A stretch of 64,000 nucleotides of DNA from assembly GCA_023664485.1 (NCBI GenBank), contig JAMPFK010000006.1, positions 49,860 through 113,859 on the forward strand, in the 5' to 3' direction. The translations under genes were made by a program, and so were the position numbers. The stretch is from Bacteroides fragilis. Its GTDB lineage: Bacteria > Bacillota > Clostridia > Lachnospirales > Lachnospiraceae. The notes under the pieces were generated by a model. That model was not told where the DNA came from. It did not search any database and saw only the letters and a program-made list of their open reading frames with translations. Positions 42,805 to 51,298 of the stretch are shown here, piece by piece; positions within the stretch are counted from its first letter, which is position 1; each line of letters starts with the position of its first letter.

Positions 42805-44183
42805 AGACAGTCCCCTCCTGTTTCATGCAGTTTTTCTCCATTCGTCGCAATCACTTCCCCATACCAGCAGGCGGAATCTTTTAATGTGCGTTTCTGCGTC
42901 TTGTAATCAATGTAAATCAGTCCAAAACGCATATCATAACCACGGCTCCACTCATAATTATCCATAACAGACCACGTCTGATATCCAATTACCGGAATGC
43001 CATCATTGACTGCGCGCTCCAGTTCCAACAGATAACGGTTCAGAAAATCAATCCTGTAATAATCGTGCACCCTTCCGTCCAGAGCTACCCAGTCCATTCC
43101 CGCCATCCCATTCTCTGTCACCAGGATCGGCTTGTGATACCTCTCATATAAAAACTTCGGCGCATAATACAGAACTTCGGGGGTAATACTCCAGCCAGTA
43201 CTTGTCTTCGGACTTCCCTGATAAGCATAAGTGGGATATCTATCCTCCCCGGTCTGATATTCTACAGTTCCCTCATAGGCATTAAATCCATAAAAATCCA
43301 GAGGTTGTGAGATTTCTTTCCACTCTTCATCGGATAACACAGGCAGGAGATCACCAAACACCTCCGAAGCGCCTTCAGGATAATGTCCCAGATAAATGGG
43401 ATCTCCCCACCAGGCATTTCCCAGCAGGAACATTTCTTTTGACACCATAAAAGATTTTTTTCTTGCCTCTTCCACGGCATCGGCGTCCCCCCTTTCCGGA
43501 ATCCACACATCTCCTGTCGGCGCCATGCCAATCTTTACCTCCTGCTCTATACATCTGCGAAGGGTCGAAACCGCTTTCCCATGCGCGCGGAAAATATTGG
43601 CGGATATTTCCAGCATTGTCTTTAAATCATTGGTCTCAAAAGGCGCCATCGCCCCGACAGACAGTCCCAACCCCGCAAACATCTGATATTCATTGAATGT
43701 CATCCAGTATTTTACCCGGCCGCCAAGACACTCGGCAACCACCTTCGTATATTCCGCAAACCACTCCGGACTCTCCGGATTCTTCCAGCCGCCCTTTTCA
43801 TACAATGCCATCGGAAGATTCCAGTGATAAAGCGTCACCAGCGGTTCTATTCCAGCCGCCAGCAGCTCATCTACAAGATCTGAGTAAAACTGCAGTCCTT
43901 TTTCATTCACTGCACCAGTCCCGTCAGGCAGCACGCGCGGCCAGCTGATGGAAAAACGGTAGCTTTTTAATCCGATCTTCTTCATCAGAGCAACGTCCTC
44001 TTTGTACCTGTGATAGTGGTCGCAGGCAACATCTGCATTTTCTCCATATTTAATGCGGCCGGTCTGATGTGCGAAATAATCCCAGATTCCCAATCCCTTT
44101 CCGTCCTCGTCATAGGCTCCTTCCACCTGATGTGCCGCAGAGGCAGCTCCCCACAAAAAATCCTTACTAAATCCCATAGTCAT
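42801..44183 (-). CDS. GH1 beta-glycosidase (beta-glucosidase type)
   Basis: The 460-residue protein is a GH1 barrel of normal length, starting GFSKDFLWGAASAAHQVEG. The acid/base glutamate is in TFNEY (usually TFNEP) and the nucleophile glutamate in LVTENGMAG. The aglycone-side motif WSVMDNYEWSRGY is also present. There is no phospho-sugar signature visible, and the operon has an ABC importer instead of a PTS, so unphosphorylated beta-glucosides are the likely substrates. It sits between GH3 and GH78 on one transcript. Confidence 0.93.
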   Translation of the reverse strand: MTMGFSKDFLWGAASAAHQVEGAYDEDGKGLGIWDYFAHQTGRIKYGENADVACDHYHRYKEDVALMKKIGLKSYRFSISWPRVLPDGTGAVNEKGLQFYSDLVDELLAAGIEPLVTLYHWNLPMALYEKGGWKNPESPEWFAEYTKVVAECLGGRVKYWMTFNEYQMFAGLGLSVGAMAPFETNDLKTMLEISANIFRAHGKAVSTLRRCIEQEVKIGMAPTGDVWIPERGDADAVEEARKKSFMVSKEMFLLGNAWWGDPIYLGHYPEGASEVFGDLLPVLSDEEWKEISQPLDFYGFNAYEGTVEYQTGEDRYPTYAYQGSPKTSTGWSITPEVLYYAPKFLYERYHKPILVTENGMAGMDWVALDGRVHDYYRIDFLNRYLLELERAVNDGIPVIGYQTWSVMDNYEWSRGYDMRFGLIYIDYKTQKRTLKDSACWYGEVIATNGEKLHETGGDCL

Positions 44184-44226
44184 TTGCCCTCCCTGATTCT
44201 TATTTTTATATGCACCCTATACAGAA

Positions 44227-44265
44227 ACAGGCTGCCGCCTCATTATGATTCGCGCGACAGCCTGT
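44227..44265 (-). other. Stem-loop between the GH3 and GH1 genes
   Basis: ACAGGCTG (44227-44234) pairs with CAGCCTGT (44258-44265). On the minus strand only TTTCTG follows, so it is at most a partial terminator or processing signal inside the operon. Confidence 0.55.
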
Positions 44266-44268
44266 CCC

Positions 44269-45969
44269 TTAATATGCCAGGTATTCTTTTCCGCAGAATG
44301 GATCGACAGGATTTTTCCCTGTAAATGCACTCTTTCCCGTAATCTTCTCCACTACGGTATCAATCATCACATCATGGTTTGAATATGCATTGATGTAAGT
44401 CTTTACCATCGGCACATCCAGAAGATGATACGGATTCTGCAGGGAGATAAATAACGTCGGAACCACCTCGACAAACCACGGAATATTATTTCCGGCGCCG
44501 TATGGCGCATGCCAGTTCAGGCGGTTTGTCGTCTTGTTAGAGGCGTTTTCCACATTGCCGACGTAAATGACAAGATCGTACTTGCTGCGAAACTCTGTCA
44601 CTGTCTCAAAACGCATCGGTTTTGAAAAATCAAAGACTTCCTCCTCGTAGCGGATCATCTCGAAGCCTTCACGCTCCATATCCTCGATAAACCGTTTTGC
44701 AACCCGTTCCTCGGACGGACACCTGCCCATGATCTCAAAAAGTACTCTCTTATGCTTCCGGGGTGAAATCGGCAGAAGCTTCTGGGTATCCTTCACCAGT
44801 GTCACAGCCTTATCCGCGCACTCCCTGGCCCATGCCTTGTGCTGTTCGCAGCCTATGATGCTGAGATTTTCACGTTTCGGCGCCAGCGTACCGTTTTTAC
44901 GTTTGATATGCAGTTTTAATGCCGCTTTCGCCGCCAGTATTCTGGTGACTGCCTCATCAAGCCGCCCTTCGGACAGAATCCCGGTTTCGTAGCCCTTCTT
45001 CATAAATTCCAGATCTTCCTGGTAATCCTTGTTAAACAAGATCATATCGCAGCCGGCTTCAATACAGTATGGTACTGACTTTTCACGGTCCATCGCACAG
45101 AGGAAACCGACCATTGGCGACGCGTCTGTAATAATCATTCCATGAAAGCCTAATTGTTCCCGCAGAAGGTTTTTCAAAAGCTCTGGCGATAAGGATGCGG
45201 GCATCAGTTTATCAGGGTGGTTTGGATTAAACCTCTTCTGGTATGCAGGCAGGGCAATATGCCCTATCATCACCGTCAGAGCATCCGCTTCGATCAGTGT
45301 TTTGTAAATATCACCATAGGTCGCATCCCACTCATCGCATGACATGGAATTGACGCTTGTCAGAATATGCTGATCCACCTCATCCACGCCGTCGCCCGGA
45401 AAATGTTTGATGGCGACAGCCGAGCCGCATTCTTTTGCCCCGCGCATATATGCCAGGCCGCATTTCTTTACCATTTCTTTGTCCGCTCCGTAAGTGCGCA
45501 CATTTGTGATCGGGTTATGATAATTCAGATCGATGTCCACCACTGGTGCAAACGCATAATTGCATCCTACCGCCTGCCCCTCGCTGCATGCAATCTTTCC
45601 CAGCCGGTATGCCTGTTCCGGGTCTCCTGTTGCCGCTGCCTGCATCTGTTTGCCAAACGCAGTTCCCTCTTCGACGATACCGTCCCCGCCGGCTTCCAGG
45701 TTTGCCGCCAGAAGCATTGGAACTTTCGCATGCTCCTGCAGATACGAATATGCGGATAACAGCTCTTCCGACTTCCCCGTGCGGAACATCATCCCGCCCG
45801 GATTCCTGTTCAGAATTTCATATTGTAAATACTGTTCATTGGGAGAATATCCAATCGGGAAAAACAACTGTCCCAGTTTCTCATCCAGACTTAGAGATGC
45901 CTTTGTATCCTCGACCCAGCGGATATCCTCATCTGATAAATAAAATGGTTTTGCTTTTAAATCTATCAT
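44269..45969 (-). CDS. GH3 glycosidase (beta-N-acetylhexosaminidase/beta-glucosidase group)
   Basis: The 566-residue protein has the GH3 barrel with KHFPGDGVDEVDQH (the Asp/His loop used by NagZ-type members) and the nucleophile aspartate in MIITDASPM. A second alpha/beta domain starts near residue 370. The KHFPGD-x-x-x-D-x-H loop is typical of N-acetylglucosaminidases, although some members with it are beta-glucosidases or phosphorylases. In this operon, beside GH1 and GH78, a plant beta-glycoside is plausible but not proven. It lies 23 bases after the second permease gene. Confidence 0.88.
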   Translation of the reverse strand: MIDLKAKPFYLSDEDIRWVEDTKASLSLDEKLGQLFFPIGYSPNEQYLQYEILNRNPGGMMFRTGKSEELLSAYSYLQEHAKVPMLLAANLEAGGDGIVEEGTAFGKQMQAAATGDPEQAYRLGKIACSEGQAVGCNYAFAPVVDIDLNYHNPITNVRTYGADKEMVKKCGLAYMRGAKECGSAVAIKHFPGDGVDEVDQHILTSVNSMSCDEWDATYGDIYKTLIEADALTVMIGHIALPAYQKRFNPNHPDKLMPASLSPELLKNLLREQLGFHGMIITDASPMVGFLCAMDREKSVPYCIEAGCDMILFNKDYQEDLEFMKKGYETGILSEGRLDEAVTRILAAKAALKLHIKRKNGTLAPKRENLSIIGCEQHKAWARECADKAVTLVKDTQKLLPISPRKHKRVLFEIMGRCPSEERVAKRFIEDMEREGFEMIRYEEEVFDFSKPMRFETVTEFRSKYDLVIYVGNVENASNKTTNRLNWHAPYGAGNNIPWFVEVVPTLFISLQNPYHLLDVPMVKTYINAYSNHDVMIDTVVEKITGKSAFTGKNPVDPFCGKEYLAY

Positions 45970-45992
45970 ATCTTATCCTCTATCCGGACAGC

Positions 45993-47003
45993 CTACGCTG
46001 CTGTCGTTTTATTCTTTTTTAATCTGCCCACCATTGCCTGAATCCTGTCTGACTGTGAAGAAAAGGTATAAAAGCCAAGAACAAAGATACCCATGATGAT
46101 CTGCTGCCAGCCGCCTGCTCCGAGATTCAGGCAGTTTAATCCATAGTTCATGATTTCCATTCCAACCGCCGCAATTGCAATCCCGATAACATCACAGCTC
46201 GCAAGTCCAATGAATGTTCCCATGAACACCGGGACAATGTAGGAAAACATAATGCCCGAAGTCGCAAGTCCCGACTGCGGCGTCACTTCGTTCTGAGACA
46301 CATACACAATTGCCGCAAGGCCGATAATGATTCCCGTAAAGATATATGTGACAAATACATTCCTTTTCTCATCGATACCAATATTGACGCCCGCACGCTG
46401 GTTGTTGGAAAGAACCTTCCCTTTTCTGCCCGCTGCGGTAAAATAGGTAAAAATTACAAACGCTGCCACCGCAAGAGCCGTTGGTATCAGGACGCCCGGA
46501 ATCCGTCCAAACACAGAAGTATGTGCCTGTGAATAAAAGATACGGATTCCCTGCCCGCCAAACACCAGATAAGTCAGTGATTCATAGAGCAGCGTCATAC
46601 CAATCGTACAAATAATGACAGGCATCTTTCCCACAATGTAAATGAATGCCGTTGCACAGCTCAGCACAATGCCCACTACAACTGCCGCGAGCAGCGCCAT
46701 TACCGGACTGTTTGTCATAAGTCCCACATTTCCGGCAATGATCGCCGCCAATATCATGGATGCCCCTCCCGAAAAATCAAACCTGCCGTTCTTTAACTGA
46801 AGCCAGATTGCCAATGCAACACAGACGGTCATACAGGAATTGACGATCACCTGCCGGAACAGATCCGTACTTAAAAAAATCAACCTGCCATTTACATAGC
46901 ACTTATCATTGCTCGCAGTAATGATGAGCATCACCACAAACATCAATACCGGAAAAACTGCTGATAATATTATTTTTTTGATGATATTTCCCGCGTTATT
47001 CAT
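45993..47003 (-). CDS. Ribose-type ABC sugar permease (RbsC family), second copy
   Basis: The 336-residue protein has eight to ten hydrophobic helices and the RbsC-family segment FSGGASMILAAIIAGNVG. The GTFIGLASCDVIGIAIAAVG region is near the C terminus. GGAGG precedes the ATG. It lies downstream of the binding-protein gene, while another permease of the same family lies upstream, so the transporter probably has a hetero-dimeric membrane part. Confidence 0.92.
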   Translation of the reverse strand: MNNAGNIIKKIILSAVFPVLMFVVMLIITASNDKCYVNGRLIFLSTDLFRQVIVNSCMTVCVALAIWLQLKNGRFDFSGGASMILAAIIAGNVGLMTNSPVMALLAAVVVGIVLSCATAFIYIVGKMPVIICTIGMTLLYESLTYLVFGGQGIRIFYSQAHTSVFGRIPGVLIPTALAVAAFVIFTYFTAAGRKGKVLSNNQRAGVNIGIDEKRNVFVTYIFTGIIIGLAAIVYVSQNEVTPQSGLATSGIMFSYIVPVFMGTFIGLASCDVIGIAIAAVGMEIMNYGLNCLNLGAGGWQQIIMGIFVLGFYTFSSQSDRIQAMVGRLKKNKTTAA

Positions 47004-47077
47004 AGTCGCTTCCTCCGTACAGTGAATGCTGAATGCACAAACTTGTTGAGTGAAATGCGCCCACCATTACTGTTTTT

Positions 47078-48340
47078 TTATTGAATACTATCGATTGTCA
47101 TTGTTGACAGGATTCCTTTAAGGTCTGCATAAGTTGCATCCGGGTTTCCATATGCCGTCATATTGAGAACATCCTGCGGCGTATACATTGCATTAGCGGC
47201 GTCCTTTGTGTAGAAACAACTTTTCTGGAACTTTGCCATATCCTCATCACTGTTGATGACATACTGTGCTGTGCTGATGCGCTCTGCCTCTGCCGGCTGG
47301 TCTGAAAACTCCGCACCGTTAATCTTATTTAAAAGCAGTACCAGCGGATATGTAATTGACTCGACCGCCGTCACCATATTCTGCTGATAGGTTCCGTTTC
47401 CAGTTGTCCCAAAGTTTGCATCCTCGCCGCCGTCATATCCTGTCGTAAAGAGTTTCAGGCTGCTGTCCACACCCGCCTGGACCATCGTAGGATACACAAA
47501 AGCGCTTCCTGCAGCGAAAGATATGATTGCCTGGGAATCCGCATGCTTTGCGAAATATGTCGTATCAAGCGGTGCAAATGCCAGTACATCGCTCTCCTCA
47601 TCCAATGGATCGACTGTGATCGGCGTCTCGGCTGTCTCATTGTATGCTTCCACTGCCGCTGCAAACTGGTCTGCGCCTATCTGCTGTGACGGGAATGCCC
47701 ATACCGGGAAAATCGCCATGGATACATGAGTGATCGGCGCCTCCGCATTGCGTTCATTGTACTCAAGCAGGCTGTCAAACATAGTCGTTCCTATTGTGAC
47801 ATCATCAGGGTTCTGTCCGTCTGTCGCAGTCCCCACGAAATATTCACTCTTAAATACCTGATCATATGCTGTATTGAAAGAAGTGTCATAATCGCACAGA
47901 TATCCTCCAAGGTATACGCCTGCCGCCTCACATTCCTGAATAATGGAAGTCATTCCGAGATCCATGGTACAGATAATGCCGTCAACGTTAGCAGAGATCA
48001 GTTCCTGAATCTTTGTCAGATTTGCCGCCTCATCTGTCTGTGTTAAGACCGTGTAGGTAAACTTTACATTCAACGTATCCGAGAGTGATTCAAGATACGC
48101 CTTGGTAGCATCCACTGCAAGACCCGTATCCTGATAGAATGCAACGCCAATCGTACAATCCTTCCCTTCTACAACAGGCGCGCTTTCGGCACTGCCTGAG
48201 TCATTGGATTCCGTCCCGGAATCAGCCGGCGCTGAACCGCTGTTTGAGGCATTCTGGCTGCCATTGCCACATCCGGCTAATGAAACTGCCATGGCTCCTG
48301 CAAGTAAAATTGCTGAAATCTTTTTTAAAACCTTTTTCAT
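47078..48340 (-). CDS. Sugar-binding lipoprotein of the ribose-type ABC importer
   Basis: The 420-residue protein has a lipoprotein signal (ILLAGAMAVSLAGC) and a Ser/Asn/Gly linker, then a type-B periplasmic-binding fold beginning CTIGVAFYQDTGLAV. This is the Rbs/Mgl class, unlike the large LplA-class protein in the pectin locus. CAGGAGGAAGAG precedes the ATG. The ligand is probably a small rhamnose-containing glycoside or its breakdown product, inferred from the glycosidase genes of the operon. Confidence 0.92.
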   Translation of the reverse strand: MKKVLKKISAILLAGAMAVSLAGCGNGSQNASNSGSAPADSGTESNDSGSAESAPVVEGKDCTIGVAFYQDTGLAVDATKAYLESLSDTLNVKFTYTVLTQTDEAANLTKIQELISANVDGIICTMDLGMTSIIQECEAAGVYLGGYLCDYDTSFNTAYDQVFKSEYFVGTATDGQNPDDVTIGTTMFDSLLEYNERNAEAPITHVSMAIFPVWAFPSQQIGADQFAAAVEAYNETAETPITVDPLDEESDVLAFAPLDTTYFAKHADSQAIISFAAGSAFVYPTMVQAGVDSSLKLFTTGYDGGEDANFGTTGNGTYQQNMVTAVESITYPLVLLLNKINGAEFSDQPAEAERISTAQYVINSDEDMAKFQKSCFYTKDAANAMYTPQDVLNMTAYGNPDATYADLKGILSTMTIDSIQ

Positions 48341-48400
48341 TTCTCTTCCTCCTGATAATTAATAATCTATGTTTTTCTGCGCATCGCGGGCAGCAAAAAC

Positions 48401-49384
48401 CTATCTTGGTAATACTGCGTCCTTCTTACGGCATGTAACCATAATGATTGCGATAAAGATAACTGCCTTCACAAAATTGATCATATTCAGGTCTACGCCC
48501 ATTGTTGTCAGATCATTTGTCAGAAGCACATAAGTGAACGTACCGACCATTGCGCTGCTGACTTTTGACTTCATGCCGCCGGACAATGGCATCCCGCCCA
48601 AAATCAGACAGATCATGATATCCATTGCATAGCCGCTTCCAGTGCCCTTGCCCGCGCTTCCCGTCCTCGTCAGCATGATAAAGGAGCCGACTGCCACACA
48701 TGCGCCGAACGCCATGTATGCGATCACTTTCCACCTGGTCGTGTTGACGCCGCACTGTGCTGTCGTCATCTCATTTGCACCGATTCCCCTTGTGTATTTT
48801 CCCAGCTTGGAAAATTTAAAAAAGTAGGTAACGATGAGCGCAACGACAATGATTGCGAGTACAAGCATTACATTGTACATATTGCGGTCCGCCGGTTTGA
48901 TCGCTGCCTGAATGGAAATCGAATTTGTGCCCGTACTCTCCATTAGAAGCAGCTGTGCCCCGGTAAAGAAGAACATCAGGAAAAGGGATGTTACAATAGA
49001 CGGAAGTCTCAGCCATACTGCCACGGCGCCGTTGAATGCCCCGCAGAGCAGTGCAAGCGCTAAAATCACAAGGAAACTGACCAGCACGCCGGCCATAGTT
49101 CCGCCCATCGCATTTGTGATCATAATCATCAGTATCGCATACACGCCAACCTGCTGTCCCACGCTCACATCCATATATCCCATGGAGTATACAAACACTG
49201 CTCCCAGCGCAATGATCGAATACGCTGCCGCCGACTGAAGCACTGTCGCCATATTGTAAGAAAGACGGCTTCCGCTGAATATCAGAAATAAAATGAAGGT
49301 TGCTATCAGGCCGGCATATGCCGCAATGTCATAGACATGCTGCTTTAAGAATTCTGCCGGCGTTATTTTTTCTTTTTCATGCAT
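48401..49384 (-). CDS. Ribose-type ABC sugar permease (RbsC family), first copy
   Basis: The 327-residue protein has the family's multi-helix pattern, with MGYMDVSVGQQVGVYAILM, the IGANEMTTAQCGVNTTRWK loop near residue 200 and LILGGMPLSGGM. TTAGGAGGAGAG precedes the ATG. It starts 13 bases after the ATPase gene and ends 61 bases before the binding-protein gene. Confidence 0.93.
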   Translation of the reverse strand: MHEKEKITPAEFLKQHVYDIAAYAGLIATFILFLIFSGSRLSYNMATVLQSAAAYSIIALGAVFVYSMGYMDVSVGQQVGVYAILMIMITNAMGGTMAGVLVSFLVILALALLCGAFNGAVAVWLRLPSIVTSLFLMFFFTGAQLLLMESTGTNSISIQAAIKPADRNMYNVMLVLAIIVVALIVTYFFKFSKLGKYTRGIGANEMTTAQCGVNTTRWKVIAYMAFGACVAVGSFIMLTRTGSAGKGTGSGYAMDIMICLILGGMPLSGGMKSKVSSAMVGTFTYVLLTNDLTTMGVDLNMINFVKAVIFIAIIMVTCRKKDAVLPR

Positions 49385-49396
49385 CGTGCTCTCCTC

Positions 49397-50926
49397 CTAA
49401 ATCATGTATTCTATCATATCTGTTTCTGACAGATCCTTACTCCGCATAAATTCCTTTGTTACCGCAAAGTCCTTCATGATGATGATCTTATCTGCCATGC
49501 CGATCAGCTCCGCCATTTCCTCACTGATCAGAAGGATTGACTTTCCCTGTTTCTTCATATCCGCAATCAGCGCATACATAAACTGTTTCACGCCAATATC
49601 CACGCCTCTTGTCGGGCAGTCCATAATGATTACATCAGAATTTTTTGCAGTCCATTTTGCAAATGACACCTTCTGCTTATTGCCGCCGCTCAAAGTGTTG
49701 ACCCATTGTTTTCCATCTCCGCACTTGATACGGAAAGATTCAATTTCTTTATCTGCCATCTGTTTTTCTTTTCTGGGACTGATGAAGGTTGTCCTGGAAA
49801 GTTCCGACTCGGACGGAAGTACGATATTGTCCTGAATAGATCCTTCCAGAATCAGCGCCTCCGTGTCGCGGTTTTTTGATACATAACCGATGCCGGACTG
49901 AATCGCCTCAAAACATCCTCTGATCTTCTCCCCATTGCGCTCCACGCTTCCGCTCTCCAGTTTTTCCAGGCCGAACGCAATACGTCCAATCTCATGCATA
50001 CCGCAGCCGCTCAAACCGCCAAAACCAATAATCTCTCCTTCATGAAGTTTTAAGGAAAAATTCCTGATCTCTCCCAAACTCACATTCTTTAACTCAAGAG
50101 CCACCTTAGCGCCATGGGAACTGTCATAGTCCTCTCTGTAATAAGCGTCGCCAATTTCACGTCCCACCATCATATAGCGGATAACCTGTTCTGCATTGGG
50201 CTTATCCATCTCACTCCGGTTCAGATGCCCGATAATCTCCCCATCCCGCAAGACTGTCAAATCCGTACACTGTTCGAGGATCTCATCCATATCGTGTGAA
50301 ATAAAAATAACCGATTTATCATTGTCTTTCAGTTTATGTATCAGCTTATATAAAAGCTGTCTTCCTTCCATAGACAGAGCGGTCGTAGTCTCATCCACAA
50401 CAAAGATTTCCGTATCATCTGAGACACAGCGTACAATTTCAATCAATTTGCGATCTTCAAAACCATACTTATTAATGCTGTCTTCCGCTCTAATATGGGA
50501 AATTTCAAAGGAATCCAGGATCTTCTGCGCCGCTTCATTGAGTTTTTTCATATTCACAATGCCAAACCTGGAAAATTCGTCAAACCGTCCGGCGAAGATA
50601 TTTTCAGCCACTGTACAGTTTGGTATCGTATTTGCCTCCTGGAGCACCATACTGATGCCTGCTTTCTGCGCCTCCACCATGCTGCCCGGATTCCACGCCG
50701 ATCCTTTGTAAAACACCTCGCCGCTCGTAGCCTTTTGCATTCCGGAAATAATAGAAGTAATCGTTGACTTTCCACTGCCGTTTTCCCCCACAAGCCCACG
50801 GATCTGTCCTCTGTAAAAGGAAACATCAACATTACGGAGCGCTCTGGTCGGGCCAAAATTTTTGCACATATTTTTTACTTCTATCACTAACTCATGTTGT
50901 GTAGCTTTTGCCATCTCTGTATCCAT
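49397..50926 (-). CDS. Sugar ABC importer ATPase with two nucleotide-binding domains (RbsA/MglA family)
   Basis: The 509-residue protein has two ABC domains. The first has Walker A GENGSGKST and Walker B FVVDETTTAL. The second has the degenerate Walker region GLSGCGMHE expected of RbsA proteins, with signature NTLSGGNKQK and IIMDCPTRGVDIG. It is the first gene of the importer-glycosidase operon, with its own promoter, and is divergent from the AraC-GH39 regulator. Unlike the pectin importer, this system carries its own ATPase. Confidence 0.95.
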   Translation of the reverse strand: MDTEMAKATQHELVIEVKNMCKNFGPTRALRNVDVSFYRGQIRGLVGENGSGKSTITSIISGMQKATSGEVFYKGSAWNPGSMVEAQKAGISMVLQEANTIPNCTVAENIFAGRFDEFSRFGIVNMKKLNEAAQKILDSFEISHIRAEDSINKYGFEDRKLIEIVRCVSDDTEIFVVDETTTALSMEGRQLLYKLIHKLKDNDKSVIFISHDMDEILEQCTDLTVLRDGEIIGHLNRSEMDKPNAEQVIRYMMVGREIGDAYYREDYDSSHGAKVALELKNVSLGEIRNFSLKLHEGEIIGFGGLSGCGMHEIGRIAFGLEKLESGSVERNGEKIRGCFEAIQSGIGYVSKNRDTEALILEGSIQDNIVLPSESELSRTTFISPRKEKQMADKEIESFRIKCGDGKQWVNTLSGGNKQKVSFAKWTAKNSDVIIMDCPTRGVDIGVKQFMYALIADMKKQGKSILLISEEMAELIGMADKIIIMKDFAVTKEFMRSKDLSETDMIEYMI

Positions 50927-51026
50927 CTCCTGTTCTCCGTTTTCCTATATGCAGCCTGCCTGCAAAATACGGTTGTTTTGTAACAAAGCATATAGCAGGG
51001 CTGTTACTGCGCTTCTGTACTTAATT

Positions 51027-51055
51027 ATTATAGATTTCCCGCCCGTTTCTTCCAA
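51027..51055 (-). promoter_or_regulatory. Promoter of the rhamnoside importer operon
   Basis: TTGGAA (51050-51055) and TATAAT (51027-51032) on the minus strand are separated by 17 bases, leaving a leader of about 95 bases before the ATPase gene. The weak -35 fits activation by the divergent AraC-type protein. Confidence 0.7.
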
Positions 51056-51163
51056 GTTGATTCCTTTTGTTTTTCAGGTACATTTTTTAATAAGTTTCTT
51101 AACAAAGTCTCTTTTGAGTCGGTCATACAAAAGATACAGCTTAAAATTTGTACATTTTCACGC

Positions 51164-51191
51164 TTTACACATTCAAATTATGGAGTATAAT
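51164..51191 (+). promoter_or_regulatory. Promoter of the AraC-GH39 gene
   Basis: TTTACA (51164-51169) and TATAAT (51186-51191) are 16 bases apart, about 108 bases before the ATG at 51299. The stretch between this and the divergent promoter holds no gene and is the natural place for AraC binding sites. Confidence 0.75.
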
Positions 51192-51298
51192 AAAAGCATG
51201 TGAGGAAAAATGTATATTTTTTAATATATACAATCGAAACCCTTTTTCATTCCATAGTGCACAGTGTTTAAAAGTTATGAGTAAAGGACTGATGACAT

